Positions 34,235-43,348 are shown, counted from the first letter of the stretch. The stretch: DNA of 64,000 nucleotides from Flemingiibacterium sp045578725 (GCA_045578725.1 JAZNKS010000019.1:1-64000); one strand, 5' to 3'. The notes: a model not told the origin generated them from the sequence alone. A program made the numbers and translations.

Positions 34235-36241
34235 TCAGGCGGCAGCTTTGCGGGAAAGCTGTTTTTTCTGGATGAACTGCCATACGGCAAACGCAAGGAT
34301 CAGCGCGATGCCGATAATGTCGGTCAGCGGGCTGGGATCGATCAGCAGCAGACCGCCGGCGGCGGAGAGGATGCGCTGGATCGGATTCATCCGGGTGAGG
34401 AAGTAGCCCTCCAGGGCTGCGGATACGCCGAAGATGCCAAGCAGCGAGGTCACAATAATGGTGATGACCTGAAGCGGTCCGTCTACGTTGACAAACAGCA
34501 TGACCGGGTTCAGTGCAAAGGCATAGGGTACAATAAAGGCGGCGATGGCAAGCTTCGTGGATACCAGCGCGGTCTTCATCGGGTTGGACTGCGCAATCGC
34601 GGCACCCGCATAAGCGGCCAGCGCGACCGGCGGGGTCAGGTCGGCAACGATACCGAAATAGAAGACAAAGAAGTGCGCGGCGATGTTCGGCACACCCATA
34701 CGGATCAGGATCGGTGCGCAGGTGGCGGCCATGATGCAGTAGTTGGCGGTGGTCGGAACGCCCATGCCAAGGATGATGCAGCAGAACATGGTCAGCACAA
34801 GGGCGACGATGACCTGGCTTCCGGCAAGGGCGACGATGCCGTTGATGATGACATTGGCAAGACCGGTCATCGTGATCGTTCCGGCGATGATGCCGGCGAT
34901 ACCGCAGGCGGCGGCAACGGCGATGGTGCCCTGTCCGCCGGCGGCCAGCGCTTCCAGCAGGCGCTTGGGCGTGAGGCGGGTGTCCTTATTGAACATACTG
35001 ACAACGATCGCAGCCACAATGGCGATAGCGGCCGAGGTCTGGATGGTTTTGGTGCTGGTGCCGACCAGATAGATTAAAAGGGCCAGCGGGAAGAGCAGAT
35101 AGACCTTCTTCAGCAGCGGCTTCCACCTGGGAAGCTCTTCCTTGGACAGACCGCGAAGACCGTATTTCTTGGCCTCCAGATGGACAGCGATGAAGATGCC
35201 GGCAAAATAGAGGACAGCCGGGAGAATGGCCTTGACGATGATGCTGCTGTAGGGCATACTGAGATTTTCCGCCATCAGGAAGGCGGCGGCACCCATGATC
35301 GGCGGCATGATCTGACCGCCCGTGGATGCGGCAGCTTCGGCGGCTGCGGCAAATTCCGGCTTGTAGCCGGTGCGTTTCATCAGCGGGATGGTGACCGATC
35401 CGCTTCCGACCGTGTTGGCAACCGAGGAACCGGATACCATGCCCTCCAGGGCGCTGGCGACAACGGCTACCTTGGCTGGGCCTCCGGAGAAGCCGCCGAC
35501 GACCGCATTGGCGGCCTGAATGAAGAAATCGGCGATGCCGGTACGCTCAAGAAAGGCACCGAAGATGATGAACACCACAATGAACTTGGAGCAGGCATTG
35601 ATCGGTGTGGAAAGGATTCCTTCCTTGGTATAGAAGAGGTTGCGTACCAGGTAGTTGAGCTTGCCTCCGAATGTGGGGTTGTTCAGACCGACGGTCAGCG
35701 CATAAATGATAAAGAAAGCGGCGACGATCAGAATCGGCAGGCCGACACTCCGGCGGCAGACCTCTGCCAGCGCGATGATGCCGACGATTCCGATGATGAT
35801 CTGGTAGGTTTCAAAGCGTGCGCCCTGCTTGACGATATCGAGCGCATTGAAGGTGAAATAGAAGAAGGCTCCGGTGCCGGCAATCATCAGCAGAATGTCG
35901 TACCAGGGCATATGATTGACCTTTTGGACACCCTTGCGCGCCGGGAAAATCAGATAGCCCATGAGGACGATAAGTCCGACAAATGAGGTCAGCCGGATCT
36001 CCTCCAGCCAGGTAGCCCACAGCGTGACACAGATGCAGAAAAGCGAGAAGGCGGCTAAAACCGAGGTGATGACCCACTTCGGAGCGCCCTCCCAGATCCG
36101 CACATTGGATTCACGGTCATATTTTTTCATGACCGCATCCACATCGGCGGCGGCCTGCTCTTCGGCCGTAAGCGGAGCGGCTTCGACTTCGGGAGCGGGC
36201 GCTTCGGCGGCGGGCTTCTTTGATCCGCGGAACAAAGACAT
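34235..36241 (-). CDS. TRAP transporter permease, fused small and large subunits (TAXI type)
   Basis: This is a sodium- or proton-coupled TRAP importer with the DctQ-like 4-helix part (about residues 55-200) fused to the DctM-like 12-helix part (about 200-660), the arrangement known for TAXI systems. Typical DctM segments are ALEGMVSGSSVANTVGSGSVTIPLM, TGGQIMPPIMGAAAFLMAE, and LGMGVPTTANYCIMA. The first 45 residues are a hydrophilic Ala/Glu/Pro-rich cytoplasmic tail. 668 residues. The gene for the matching binding protein is directly upstream. TAXI systems often import C4/C5 dicarboxylates such as glutamate or 2-oxoglutarate, but the substrate here is not readable. Confidence 0.92.
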   Translation of the reverse strand: MSLFRGSKKPAAEAPAPEVEAAPLTAEEQAAADVDAVMKKYDRESNVRIWEGAPKWVITSVLAAFSLFCICVTLWATWLEEIRLTSFVGLIVLMGYLIFPARKGVQKVNHMPWYDILLMIAGTGAFFYFTFNALDIVKQGARFETYQIIIGIVGIIALAEVCRRSVGLPILIVAAFFIIYALTVGLNNPTFGGKLNYLVRNLFYTKEGILSTPINACSKFIVVFIIFGAFLERTGIADFFIQAANAVVGGFSGGPAKVAVVASALEGMVSGSSVANTVGSGSVTIPLMKRTGYKPEFAAAAEAAASTGGQIMPPIMGAAAFLMAENLSMPYSSIIVKAILPAVLYFAGIFIAVHLEAKKYGLRGLSKEELPRWKPLLKKVYLLFPLALLIYLVGTSTKTIQTSAAIAIVAAIVVSMFNKDTRLTPKRLLEALAAGGQGTIAVAAACGIAGIIAGTITMTGLANVIINGIVALAGSQVIVALVLTMFCCIILGMGVPTTANYCIMAATCAPILIRMGVPNIAAHFFVFYFGIVADLTPPVALAAYAGAAIAQSNPMKTALVSTKLAIAAFIVPYAFALNPVMLFVNVDGPLQVITIIVTSLLGIFGVSAALEGYFLTRMNPIQRILSAAGGLLLIDPSPLTDIIGIALILAFAVWQFIQKKQLSRKAAA

Positions 36242-36269
36242 TGCAGTATCCTTTCTGAATTATAATAAG

Positions 36270-36321
36270 AAACAGCCGCAGGAGGTCAGCCGGGATTCAG
36301 CTGTCCGCCTGCGGCCTGTTT
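36270..36321 (-). terminator. Intercistronic stem-loop between TAXI binding protein and permease
   Basis: A 13-bp stem with one bulge (36270-36282/36308-36321) followed on the minus strand by TTTCTTATT. It may act as an attenuator or mRNA stabiliser, giving more binding protein than permease, a common arrangement in transport operons. Confidence 0.65.
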
Positions 36322-36338
36322 GGATGAATCGGTGTTAA

Positions 36339-37295
36339 TTACTTGGATTCAACGGTAACGCCCTTCTCGGCGAAGTATCTTGCAGCACCTGCGTGGAAGG
36401 GAGCGGTCATGCCGCTGGTGGCGTTTTCGATGCTCAGCTCAGCGCCCTTTGCGTGCTCGAGTGCAATAGCATCAGCATTGTCAAAGATCGCCTTGGTGAT
36501 CTGGTATACGGTTTCCTCATCGGTGTCAGCATCAACGATCAGGGTAGCCTTTACGGTGATGGTGGCAACGTCCTTGTCCTGGCCCTCATAGGTGTTGGCG
36601 GGGATGGTGTAGGCGGTGTAGTAGGGGCAGTTGGCCATAACGGTTTCCGCTACCTTGCCCTCGATCGGAACGAGGTAAGCATCCGAGGTGGTCATCAGCT
36701 CAACGATGGCGGGCGTGGGAGCGCCGGCAACGATGAAGCCGGCATCAATCTTGCCGTCCTTCAGGTTTTCTGCGCTGTCGTTGAAGCTCAGGTACTGGGC
36801 GTTGATGTCATCTACGCTCAGGCCGGCTGCAGAGAGGACGTCGATTGCATTGAAATATACACCGGAGCCGGGAGCGCCGATGGAAACCGACTTGCCCTTC
36901 AGATCCGCAACGCTCTTGATGCTCGGATCCATGGTCACGATCTGAACAGCCTCGGCATACAGACCGCCGATTACGCGGAAGCTTTCAACCTTGCCGGTAT
37001 CGGCAAAGGTGTTGGTGCCGTTCCAGGCATAGGCCATAACATCAGACTGAACGGTGCCCAGCTGATAGTCGCCGATGTCAATACCCTGGATGTTGGCCTT
37101 GGAACCGTCGGTGGAAACGGCCGTGCAGCCTACATTTGCCTTGTTCTCGATGTACTGACCGAGAATCGTGCCGAACTGGTAGTAGGTACCGCCGGTACCG
37201 CCGGTGCCCATGGCCAGCTTAGTGCCGCCGCAGGATGCCAGTCCGAGAACCAGCACAAGTGCGAGGGCGATCACTGCGAAAAATCTTTTTTTCAT
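36339..37295 (-). CDS. TAXI family TRAP transporter substrate-binding lipoprotein
   Basis: The 318-residue protein has a lipoprotein signal with lipobox LASC (Cys 22) and then the TAXI-family fold: KLAMGTGGTGGTYYQFG, a QLGTVQSD segment, and SIGAPGSGVYFNA, which are the usual ligand-binding loops. It captures the substrate outside the membrane and hands it to the fused permease encoded next. The start at 37295 (MKKRFF) follows a GGAGG ribosome site; the open frame upstream is not conserved-looking. Confidence 0.92.
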   Translation of the reverse strand: MKKRFFAVIALALVLVLGLASCGGTKLAMGTGGTGGTYYQFGTILGQYIENKANVGCTAVSTDGSKANIQGIDIGDYQLGTVQSDVMAYAWNGTNTFADTGKVESFRVIGGLYAEAVQIVTMDPSIKSVADLKGKSVSIGAPGSGVYFNAIDVLSAAGLSVDDINAQYLSFNDSAENLKDGKIDAGFIVAGAPTPAIVELMTTSDAYLVPIEGKVAETVMANCPYYTAYTIPANTYEGQDKDVATITVKATLIVDADTDEETVYQITKAIFDNADAIALEHAKGAELSIENATSGMTAPFHAGAARYFAEKGVTVESK

Positions 37296-37354
37296 GACAG
37301 ACCTCCGAAAAATAAAAATAATGTTAAATTGGGAATAAAGTTTCACTATCCTTT

Positions 37355-37383
37355 ATTATACATGATTTCTTCCTAAATTGCAA
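37355..37383 (-). promoter_or_regulatory. Promoter of the TRAP-TAXI operon
   Basis: On the minus strand TTGCAA (37378-37383) and TATAAT (37355-37360) have a 17-base spacer, about 60 bases before the gene start. Confidence 0.85.
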
Positions 37384-37533
37384 GACCTTTTCGCAAAAAA
37401 ATCAAAAAAATTTATAAAAAATGCGGACTTACGCGAAAATCCGGCCATAGAACGAGCCGGAGAAGACAAAAAATGCAAATCCGGCCCCCGGAAGCTGCAA
37501 AAACGAGCCGAAGAAAATTTGATGCGATTTCTC
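37384..37533. other. Spacer between divergent TRAP and thrS promoters
   Basis: About 150 A-rich bases between the two divergent promoters. I see no gene, no clear palindrome and no known motif here. Confidence 0.6.
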
Positions 37534-37562
37534 TTGACAAAATCCGCGGGAAGGTGTATAAT
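37534..37562 (+). promoter_or_regulatory. Promoter of the thrS T-box transcript
   Basis: TTGACA at 37534-37539 and TATAAT at 37557-37562 have a 17-base spacer: full consensus. Confidence 0.92.
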
Positions 37563-37574
37563 AAAAGAAAGGCA

Positions 37575-37826
37575 GAACGGATCTGTCGGAAGATGCCGAT
37601 ATCAGAGAGAGCTCCATAGCTGGGAGGAGCTTATCGCCGTGTTTCGATTTCAACCGCCGTTCAGGGACCGGGTCCCTACCGCTGCGCGCAGGAAATGGCG
37701 CGCCGTCCTCCGGCGTTACACGGATACGGGGTGAATGCCCCGGACAAGAGTGAAAAAATCGGGTGGAACCGTGGGAATTTTCTCACCCCGAAGGTATAAT
37801 CAGATTATGCCTTCGGGGTGTTTTTG
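37575..37826 (+). ncRNA. T-box leader of thrS
   Basis: This is a tRNA-sensing T-box riboswitch. The T-box itself is GGTGGAACCGTGGG at 37762-37775. Stem I is closed by GAACGG (37575-37580) with CCGTTC (37657-37662). The codon next to the closing stem, at 37653-37655, is ACC (Thr), as expected for the specifier. An AGAGAGA stretch near 37604 fits the stem I loop E/AG bulge. The terminator stem is 37784-37800/37804-37820 followed by TTTTT. Uncharged tRNA-Thr should pair with the specifier and T-box and allow read-through into thrS. Confidence 0.93.
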
Positions 37827-37859
37827 TATTCCGAAGGACAAAACGAAAGGAAGGTTTTT

Positions 37860-39794
37860 ATGTTTACAATCCGCTTTGAGGGCGCAGAGCCGCTCTCCTT
37901 CGATGCACCGATCACGGTCTATGAGGCCGCAAAGGGCGCAGGACTTACCGACCGCTCCTCGCTGGCTGCTCTGGTAGACGGCGAAGTGCGCGCGCTGTCG
38001 TATGAAGTTGATCACGACTGCAGTGCAAAGATTCTCACCTTTGCCGACAAGGAAGGCACGCACGTCTTCTGGCACTCGGCATCCCATGTACTGGCGCAGG
38101 CCGTCAAGCGCCTCTATCCCGAGGCCAAGCTGACCATCGGCCCGGCCATTGACAACGGCTTCTACTACGATATCGACAGCGCCGTTTCCTTCACGCCCGA
38201 GATTCTGTCTGCCATCGAGGCCGAAATGCAGAAGATCGTCAAGGAAAATCTGCTGATCGAACGCTTTACGCTTTCCCGCGAAGAGGCCATCAAGCTGATG
38301 AGCGAGAAGGATGAGCCCTACAAGGTTCAGCTGATCGAAGAGCTGCCCGAGGGCGAGGAGATCTCCTTCTACAAGCAGGGCGATTTCACCGACCTCTGTG
38401 CCGGCCCGCATCTTTTCTCCACCGGTGCCATCAAAGCGCTGAAGCTTCTTCAGTGCACGGGCGCTTATTGGAAGGGCGATCAGGCAAACAAGCAGCTTCA
38501 GAGAATCTACGGCGTGGCATTCCCCGCCAAGGATATGCTCAAGGAGCATCTGGCGCAGGTCGAAGAAGCCAAAAAGCGTGACCACAACAAGCTCGGCCGT
38601 GAGCTGGAGCTGTTCACCACCGTGGAAGCGATCGGCCAGGGCCTGCCGATCCTGCTGCCGAAGGGCGCACGCATCATCCAGCTCCTTCAGAGATGGATCG
38701 AGGATGAGGAGCAGAAGCGCGGCTATCTGCTGACCAAGACGCCTCTGATGGCGAAATCCGATCTTTACAAGATCTCCGGCCACTGGGGCCATTATAAGGA
38801 AGGTATGTTCGTTCTCGGCGATGAGGAGAAGGACAAGGAAGTCTTCGCACTCCGCCCGATGACCTGCCCCTTCCAGTATCAGGTTTTCTTAAACCGTCAG
38901 CGCTCCTACCGTGATCTGCCCATGCGCCTTGGCGAAACCTCGACCCTCTTCCGCAATGAGGAGAGCGGCGAGATGCACGGTCTGATCCGTGTCCGTCAGT
39001 TCACGATTTCCGAGGGCCATCTGATTCTCCGCCCCGAGCAGCTGGAGGAGGAATTCCGCGGCTGTGTTGAGCTTGCCAAGTACACGCTGGATACGCTGGG
39101 CCTTGGTGAGGATGTCACCTACCGCTTCTCGCAGTGGGATCCGGACAACCGCGACAAGTACGAGGGCACCGAGGAGCAATGGGCCGAGGCTCAGGGCGCC
39201 ATGAAGAAGATCCTCGACAATATCGGCATCGAATACACCATCGGTATCGGCGAGGCGGCCTTCTACGGTCCGAAGCTGGATATCCAGATCAAGAACGTTC
39301 ACGGCAAGGAAGATACCCTCATCACCATTCAGATCGACCAGCTGCTGGCCGAGCGCTTCGGCATGGAATATATCGATGTGGACGGTCAGAAGCGCCGCCC
39401 GTATATCATCCACCGCACGTCGGTCGGCTGCTACGAGCGTACGCTGGCTCTGCTTATCGAAAAGTATGCAGGCGCATTCCCGCTGTGGCTGGCTCCCACG
39501 CAGATTGCCGTTCTGCCGATCGGCTACGATCAGCACGAATATGCCGAGGCTCTCAATGCCAAGCTTGAGGCTGCCGGCATCCGCACCTTCCTCGATGAGC
39601 GCAACGAGAAGATCGGCTACAAGATCCGCTCCGCACAGCTGGAGAAGATCCCGTATATGCTGGTCATCGGCGAAAACGAGAAGAATGCCGGTACCGTTGC
39701 GGTCCGTTCCCGCAAGGACGGCGATCTCGGTGTCATGAGTATTGATGAATTCTTTGGCAAGGCTCTGGCCGAAATTGCCACGAAGGCAAGATAA
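37860..39794 (+). CDS. thrS: Threonyl-tRNA synthetase
   Basis: This is a class II synthetase charging tRNA-Thr. Domains in order are the TGS domain (about 1-60), the editing domain with HSASHVLAQAV and the DLCAGPH motif, the catalytic core with LRPMTCPF, RLGETSTLFRNE and VRQFTISEGHL, and the anticodon-binding domain from about 545 (PTQIAVLPI). 644 residues. The ATG at 37860 follows a GAAAGGAAGG ribosome site. It is controlled by the T-box leader in front of it and ends at a hairpin. Confidence 0.97.
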   Translation: MFTIRFEGAEPLSFDAPITVYEAAKGAGLTDRSSLAALVDGEVRALSYEVDHDCSAKILTFADKEGTHVFWHSASHVLAQAVKRLYPEAKLTIGPAIDNGFYYDIDSAVSFTPEILSAIEAEMQKIVKENLLIERFTLSREEAIKLMSEKDEPYKVQLIEELPEGEEISFYKQGDFTDLCAGPHLFSTGAIKALKLLQCTGAYWKGDQANKQLQRIYGVAFPAKDMLKEHLAQVEEAKKRDHNKLGRELELFTTVEAIGQGLPILLPKGARIIQLLQRWIEDEEQKRGYLLTKTPLMAKSDLYKISGHWGHYKEGMFVLGDEEKDKEVFALRPMTCPFQYQVFLNRQRSYRDLPMRLGETSTLFRNEESGEMHGLIRVRQFTISEGHLILRPEQLEEEFRGCVELAKYTLDTLGLGEDVTYRFSQWDPDNRDKYEGTEEQWAEAQGAMKKILDNIGIEYTIGIGEAAFYGPKLDIQIKNVHGKEDTLITIQIDQLLAERFGMEYIDVDGQKRRPYIIHRTSVGCYERTLALLIEKYAGAFPLWLAPTQIAVLPIGYDQHEYAEALNAKLEAAGIRTFLDERNEKIGYKIRSAQLEKIPYMLVIGENEKNAGTVAVRSRKDGDLGVMSIDEFFGKALAEIATKAR

Positions 39795-39806
39795 ATAAAG
39801 GCTTAA

Positions 39807-39861
39807 TGCAAACGGCTGTCTGCGATAATCCCGGCGATCCTCGCAGACAGCCGTTTTGCAT
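39807..39861 (+). terminator. Stem-loop after thrS
   Basis: A long stem of about 19 pairs with one bulge (39807-39825/39841-39861) and a 15-base loop follows the thrS stop. No T-tract comes after it, and the next gene starts 15 bases later, so read-through is possible. Confidence 0.6.
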
Positions 39862-39875
39862 AGGGAGGAAATTGG

Positions 39876-42080
39876 GTGAAACAAGTATTTGAAACGGTGC
39901 GTTCCGGCGGGCACATCCTGCGCGAATATTGGGATGGCAAGGACTTTCAGATGAAGTATTCCTCCGGTGATTCGGATACTGCGCTGTCCATGTATGAACC
40001 GGCCTCGCTGGGGAAAGAGGAAAAGCGGATCCCCTATGGAGGTCTGACGGTCGATGCGATTTTCGCTTCCGGAAAGGATCTTCTTACGGAGAGGCTTCTG
40101 GCGGGAGGAGAGCCTTCGTACCAAAAGGTGGAAGCGCTGCTCCCGAAGGTGGAGGAAGGGGCATACGCTTTTTTGGGCGGTGCGGCGAGTTGGAGCGGTA
40201 TTGAGCTGGATGCCGCGAGCGGTGTGCTCTATTCGCAGGTGTGCGGGAATGTTAATACTCCCACCGAGGCGCTGTTTGATCCGTCATCGGAGGACTGCGT
40301 GCTTGGCCGATGCCGTCCGGTAATTGTTCTGCTTGACGGCCGGTTCCCGATTGCGATTGCCGTCCATACGGATGGGAAGGATGCGCTGGAATTTCTGTAT
40401 TTTGTTGAGGCGGGCGATCCCGACCGCGATCCGGTTGTCTGGATTCGCACCAAGCGCTATGCCCTTGCCGATCCGTCTGCCTTTGTTCTCCGACATCAGA
40501 TTGTGTCGCGTTCGCGGGTGATTTTTCAGCATGAGATCGCCGAAGATACCTTTTACACGGCGCTGGCGGATACGGCTGCGTACTGGCTTCACTTTGCTGC
40601 GGCGGGTACGGCGATCACGATCCCGGAAAAGAGGCTGGAACGAGTCGTTTCCGGCACCCAGATTGCCTGCGGAGTGACCTTTTCCGGCGATCATCCGCAC
40701 TATGGACACCGGTACTACGGCAAGGAATTTCACGATCATTTCCCCCCGAATTTCCTGTGGTCGATTGAAATGTGCTGTGTGCAGAACCGGATTCCCTGGG
40801 CACGGCGGATTGTTCAGCATCTGTTTGCCTATTCGCTGACTGACGAGGGAAGATTCGTTTACCGGCAAGGCAACGATGAACTGTTCGGGGCAAGCGCCTG
40901 CGAGTATGCCCAGCTGCTCCGTCTTCTCCGATGCTATGCGGATGTTCTCGGAATCGGAGCGGATTATCTTGAGCAGCTTCGCGGTATGGGACGGTATCTG
41001 CTCTCTTATCTGCGCCCCTGCCCGGAGCTTGGCGGAAAAAAGCTTATTTATATGTGCGCCGAAGCGGATTCCAATACCCGTGTGCACGCCTATATCAACA
41101 ACAACCTCTGGTGTGTTCACGGTTTTGGGGCACTGGCGGATCTGCTTGACCGACTTGGTTGTGAGGCGGCAGAGGGTGATGCGTTCCGGCAATACGCTGA
41201 CGAGCTTTACGAGGCTGTTCTGGCGGTGCTTGAAAAGGATGGGCTGTATGACGAGCGGTTTGGATATCTTCCGCCCTTCCGGTTCGGGTATACGGCTGCA
41301 CCGGCAACGCTCAGCGGCTGCCGCGATACCTTCTTCCCGATGAATGAGGAGGAATATGCCGGCTATGCGCGATGGATTGATATGCGGGAGCAAGGCGAGT
41401 CCGGACAGGAATATACGGAAAATTGCTATGCAAATTACCGTTATTATCCGGAGATGCTGGGGGCGATGCTTCTTCCGCGGGAATTCGCGCAGGGTACGGC
41501 TGCGCTTCGCCGTAATCTGGGCGGTGAAGTGTTGTGCATGACGCGGTTTATGAATCATCTTGATGATTGGCCGGTGCTGCATTATGCCCGCTTTCTGCTG
41601 GAAACCGGCGATACGGATCGCTTCCTTACGCTTCTGTATGCCCATGCCTGTCACCACGGCCGGCCGGATCTTCTCTGCTATTACGAGCAGGTCGGGATTA
41701 CAGGCAAGGTGATGGCGGAGGATTGTGTACCGTCGCTGCTCACCGTGCCGATTATGGCGGCATGGATGTTTGCGTATGAAAATATCACGGATCGGGGGCT
41801 TTCGCTTCTCGCCGGTGTTCCGGCCGCATGGTATGAATCCGGATTCTCGGCAGAAAATGTTGGCCTTTCGTTCGGAACGGTGAGCATCGAGGCATCGGCA
41901 AGCCGGGTATCGGTTCGCTTCTCGTCGGCACCGGACAGACCTTTTCGTCTGGTGCTCCGCCATCGCCGCGGGATTTTGCCGGCCAATTTTCAAAAAGGCG
42001 GCGAAGCGGTTCTCGGATACGAGGATGGTGCGCTGGTAATCGCTGCGGGGATGCGGGAAATAACCATTGCGTGGGATTGA
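39876..42080 (+). CDS. Large protein of unknown function, possible (alpha/alpha)6 glycosidase
   Basis: I cannot assign a family. The 734-residue protein starts at GTG 39876 behind a GGGAGGAA ribosome site and has no signal peptide. The first 270 residues look beta-rich; the middle is helical, with Trp/Tyr-rich segments such as NNNLWCVHGFGALADLL and NCYANYRYYPEMLGAML. The last part has DCVPSLLTVPIMAAWMFAYENIT and LLAGVPAAWYESG, then a beta tail. A DxxPS...P...M..E helix followed by a LLxGVPxxW turn is common at the end of six-hairpin glycosidases (GH78- or GH63-like). Several acidic residues in the middle part could be catalytic. No promoter is obvious, so expression may depend on read-through from thrS. 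Confidence 0.6.
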   Translation: MKQVFETVRSGGHILREYWDGKDFQMKYSSGDSDTALSMYEPASLGKEEKRIPYGGLTVDAIFASGKDLLTERLLAGGEPSYQKVEALLPKVEEGAYAFLGGAASWSGIELDAASGVLYSQVCGNVNTPTEALFDPSSEDCVLGRCRPVIVLLDGRFPIAIAVHTDGKDALEFLYFVEAGDPDRDPVVWIRTKRYALADPSAFVLRHQIVSRSRVIFQHEIAEDTFYTALADTAAYWLHFAAAGTAITIPEKRLERVVSGTQIACGVTFSGDHPHYGHRYYGKEFHDHFPPNFLWSIEMCCVQNRIPWARRIVQHLFAYSLTDEGRFVYRQGNDELFGASACEYAQLLRLLRCYADVLGIGADYLEQLRGMGRYLLSYLRPCPELGGKKLIYMCAEADSNTRVHAYINNNLWCVHGFGALADLLDRLGCEAAEGDAFRQYADELYEAVLAVLEKDGLYDERFGYLPPFRFGYTAAPATLSGCRDTFFPMNEEEYAGYARWIDMREQGESGQEYTENCYANYRYYPEMLGAMLLPREFAQGTAALRRNLGGEVLCMTRFMNHLDDWPVLHYARFLLETGDTDRFLTLLYAHACHHGRPDLLCYYEQVGITGKVMAEDCVPSLLTVPIMAAWMFAYENITDRGLSLLAGVPAAWYESGFSAENVGLSFGTVSIEASASRVSVRFSSAPDRPFRLVLRHRRGILPANFQKGGEAVLGYEDGALVIAAGMREITIAWD

Positions 42081-42099
42081 ATTGCCGTAATATATCGGC

Positions 42100-42128
42100 T
42101 TGACAAGAGCGGATTCTTGTGATATAAT
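42100..42128 (+). promoter_or_regulatory. Promoter of the tyrosine-phosphatase-like gene
   Basis: TTGACA at 42100-42105 and TATAAT at 42123-42128 with a 17-base spacer: full consensus. Confidence 0.92.
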
Positions 42129-42176
42129 TTACGAAGATAACGGGGGTTATTCCCTTCAAAGAAGGAAGTGTGTATA

Positions 42177-43181
42177 GTGAAATATATTTCTCCCGAAAAC
42201 GGTGCCGTTATCAGCCTTCTGACCGAGCAGCAGCGTGAGCTGGATGCCCAGCGGCGGCGTGCTGTGGCCGATGAAGAGGGCAAGCTGCCCGCTATCGACT
42301 GGCTGAATCTGGAACGCTCCGGCCGCGAGGATCTGACCGCTCCGAAAAAAGTGGAGTTTGTCTGGGAAGCGGACGGCGAGGTTCTCTTTGAGCTGGCCGA
42401 GGATGCGGATTTTTCGCGGATTTTTTGCTCGAAAACAACCGGAGCGGGAAGCATTGCTGTCGGCAATCTGCGGATCGGTCAGGATTATTACTGGCGGCTG
42501 AACGGCGGCGAGGCCTCGCATTTCACAACCGCCTGGGATGCGCCCCGCTGGATCTGGGCGGAGGGCACCTCCAATGTCCGCGATCTCGGCGGCTGGAAGA
42601 TTGCCGGTCAGCCGGGCAGACGGATCCGTCAGGGAATGATCTATCGCGGCGGCGAGATGGATACCCATTTGGCGATCACCGAGGATGGCATCCGCGTCCT
42701 GCGCGAGGAGCTGGGAATCCGCACGGATCTGGATCTGCGCGGCGAGGTCTTCGGCAAGCGCTTCGAAAGCCCGCTCGGTCCGGATATCCGCTTTGAGAAT
42801 ATCCCGATGGCGGCCTATGCGGATTTTATCGCCCAAAAAGAAACCTGTTATAAAGTTTTCGAGCTTCTGTGCGACGAGAGCTGCTATCCGGTCTACTTCC
42901 ATTGCTGGGGCGGCGCGGACCGCGGCGGAACGCTGGCGCTGGTCATCTGCGCTCTGCTCGGCGCGGCAGACATCGATCTGCTGGTCGATTACGAGCTGAC
43001 CTCGCTTTCCATCTGGGGCGACCGGAGCCGCAGCAGCGAGCTGTTCTGCGGCTTTGTGGATGCGCTGAAGGAATATGAGGGCGAAACGCTCGGTAAAAAG
43101 GTGGTATCGTTCCTCGATTCCTGCGGAGTGGATGCCGCTATGCGTCAAAAGCTTCGTGCCATGCTGACCGTGGAGGAATAA
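42177..43181 (+). CDS. Tyrosine/serine protein phosphatase-like protein
   Basis: The C-terminal two thirds match the bacterial Tyr/Ser phosphatase family (Y_phosphatase3 type): TSNVRDLGGW near residue 127, a YRGGEMD segment, LDLRGE with the conserved Asp/Arg, and the P-loop HCWGGADR (HCx5R) near 241. The residue after the P-loop Arg is Gly where Thr is usual. The first 110 residues resemble a fibronectin-III-like beta domain (VEFVWEADGEVLFELAEDADF). There is no signal peptide. GTG 42177 is the preferred start because AAGGAAG lies about 8 bases before it; an earlier in-frame GTG at 42168 is too close. 334 residues. Confidence 0.82.
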   Translation: MKYISPENGAVISLLTEQQRELDAQRRRAVADEEGKLPAIDWLNLERSGREDLTAPKKVEFVWEADGEVLFELAEDADFSRIFCSKTTGAGSIAVGNLRIGQDYYWRLNGGEASHFTTAWDAPRWIWAEGTSNVRDLGGWKIAGQPGRRIRQGMIYRGGEMDTHLAITEDGIRVLREELGIRTDLDLRGEVFGKRFESPLGPDIRFENIPMAAYADFIAQKETCYKVFELLCDESCYPVYFHCWGGADRGGTLALVICALLGAADIDLLVDYELTSLSIWGDRSRSSELFCGFVDALKEYEGETLGKKVVSFLDSCGVDAAMRQKLRAMLTVEE

Positions 43182-43209
43182 ATCGAAAAAAATTCAAGTT
43201 TTTTTCGAT
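43182..43209 (+). terminator. Terminator of the phosphatase-like gene
   Basis: An 11-bp stem (43182-43192/43199-43209), mostly A/T, lies directly after the stop codon and supplies its own T-tract. Confidence 0.8.
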
Positions 43210-43215
43210 AAACAC

Positions 43216-43244
43216 TTGCTTTTTTTCGCGTGTTGTGATATACT
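43216..43244 (+). promoter_or_regulatory. Promoter of the rimP-infB operon
   Basis: TTGCTT at 43216-43221 and TATACT at 43239-43244 have a 17-base spacer. Confidence 0.8.
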
Positions 43245-43270
43245 GTTATTGTAAGTTCAAATGATAAAGG

Positions 43271-43320
43271 AGAGTGGGTTGACAAACCCACTCTTCTTTA
43301 TGCGTGCAGATTCCTGCGCG
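43271..43320 (+). promoter_or_regulatory. Leader hairpins upstream of rimP
   Basis: Two stem-loops lie in the 100-base leader: a perfect 10-bp stem 43271-43280/43285-43294 followed by TCTTTAT, and a 7-bp stem 43303-43309/43314-43320. The first could work as a weak terminator or attenuator for the translation-factor operon; no trigger is visible. Confidence 0.5.
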
Positions 43321-43348
43321 TGACTACTGTTATTTTCGGAGTGAAAAC

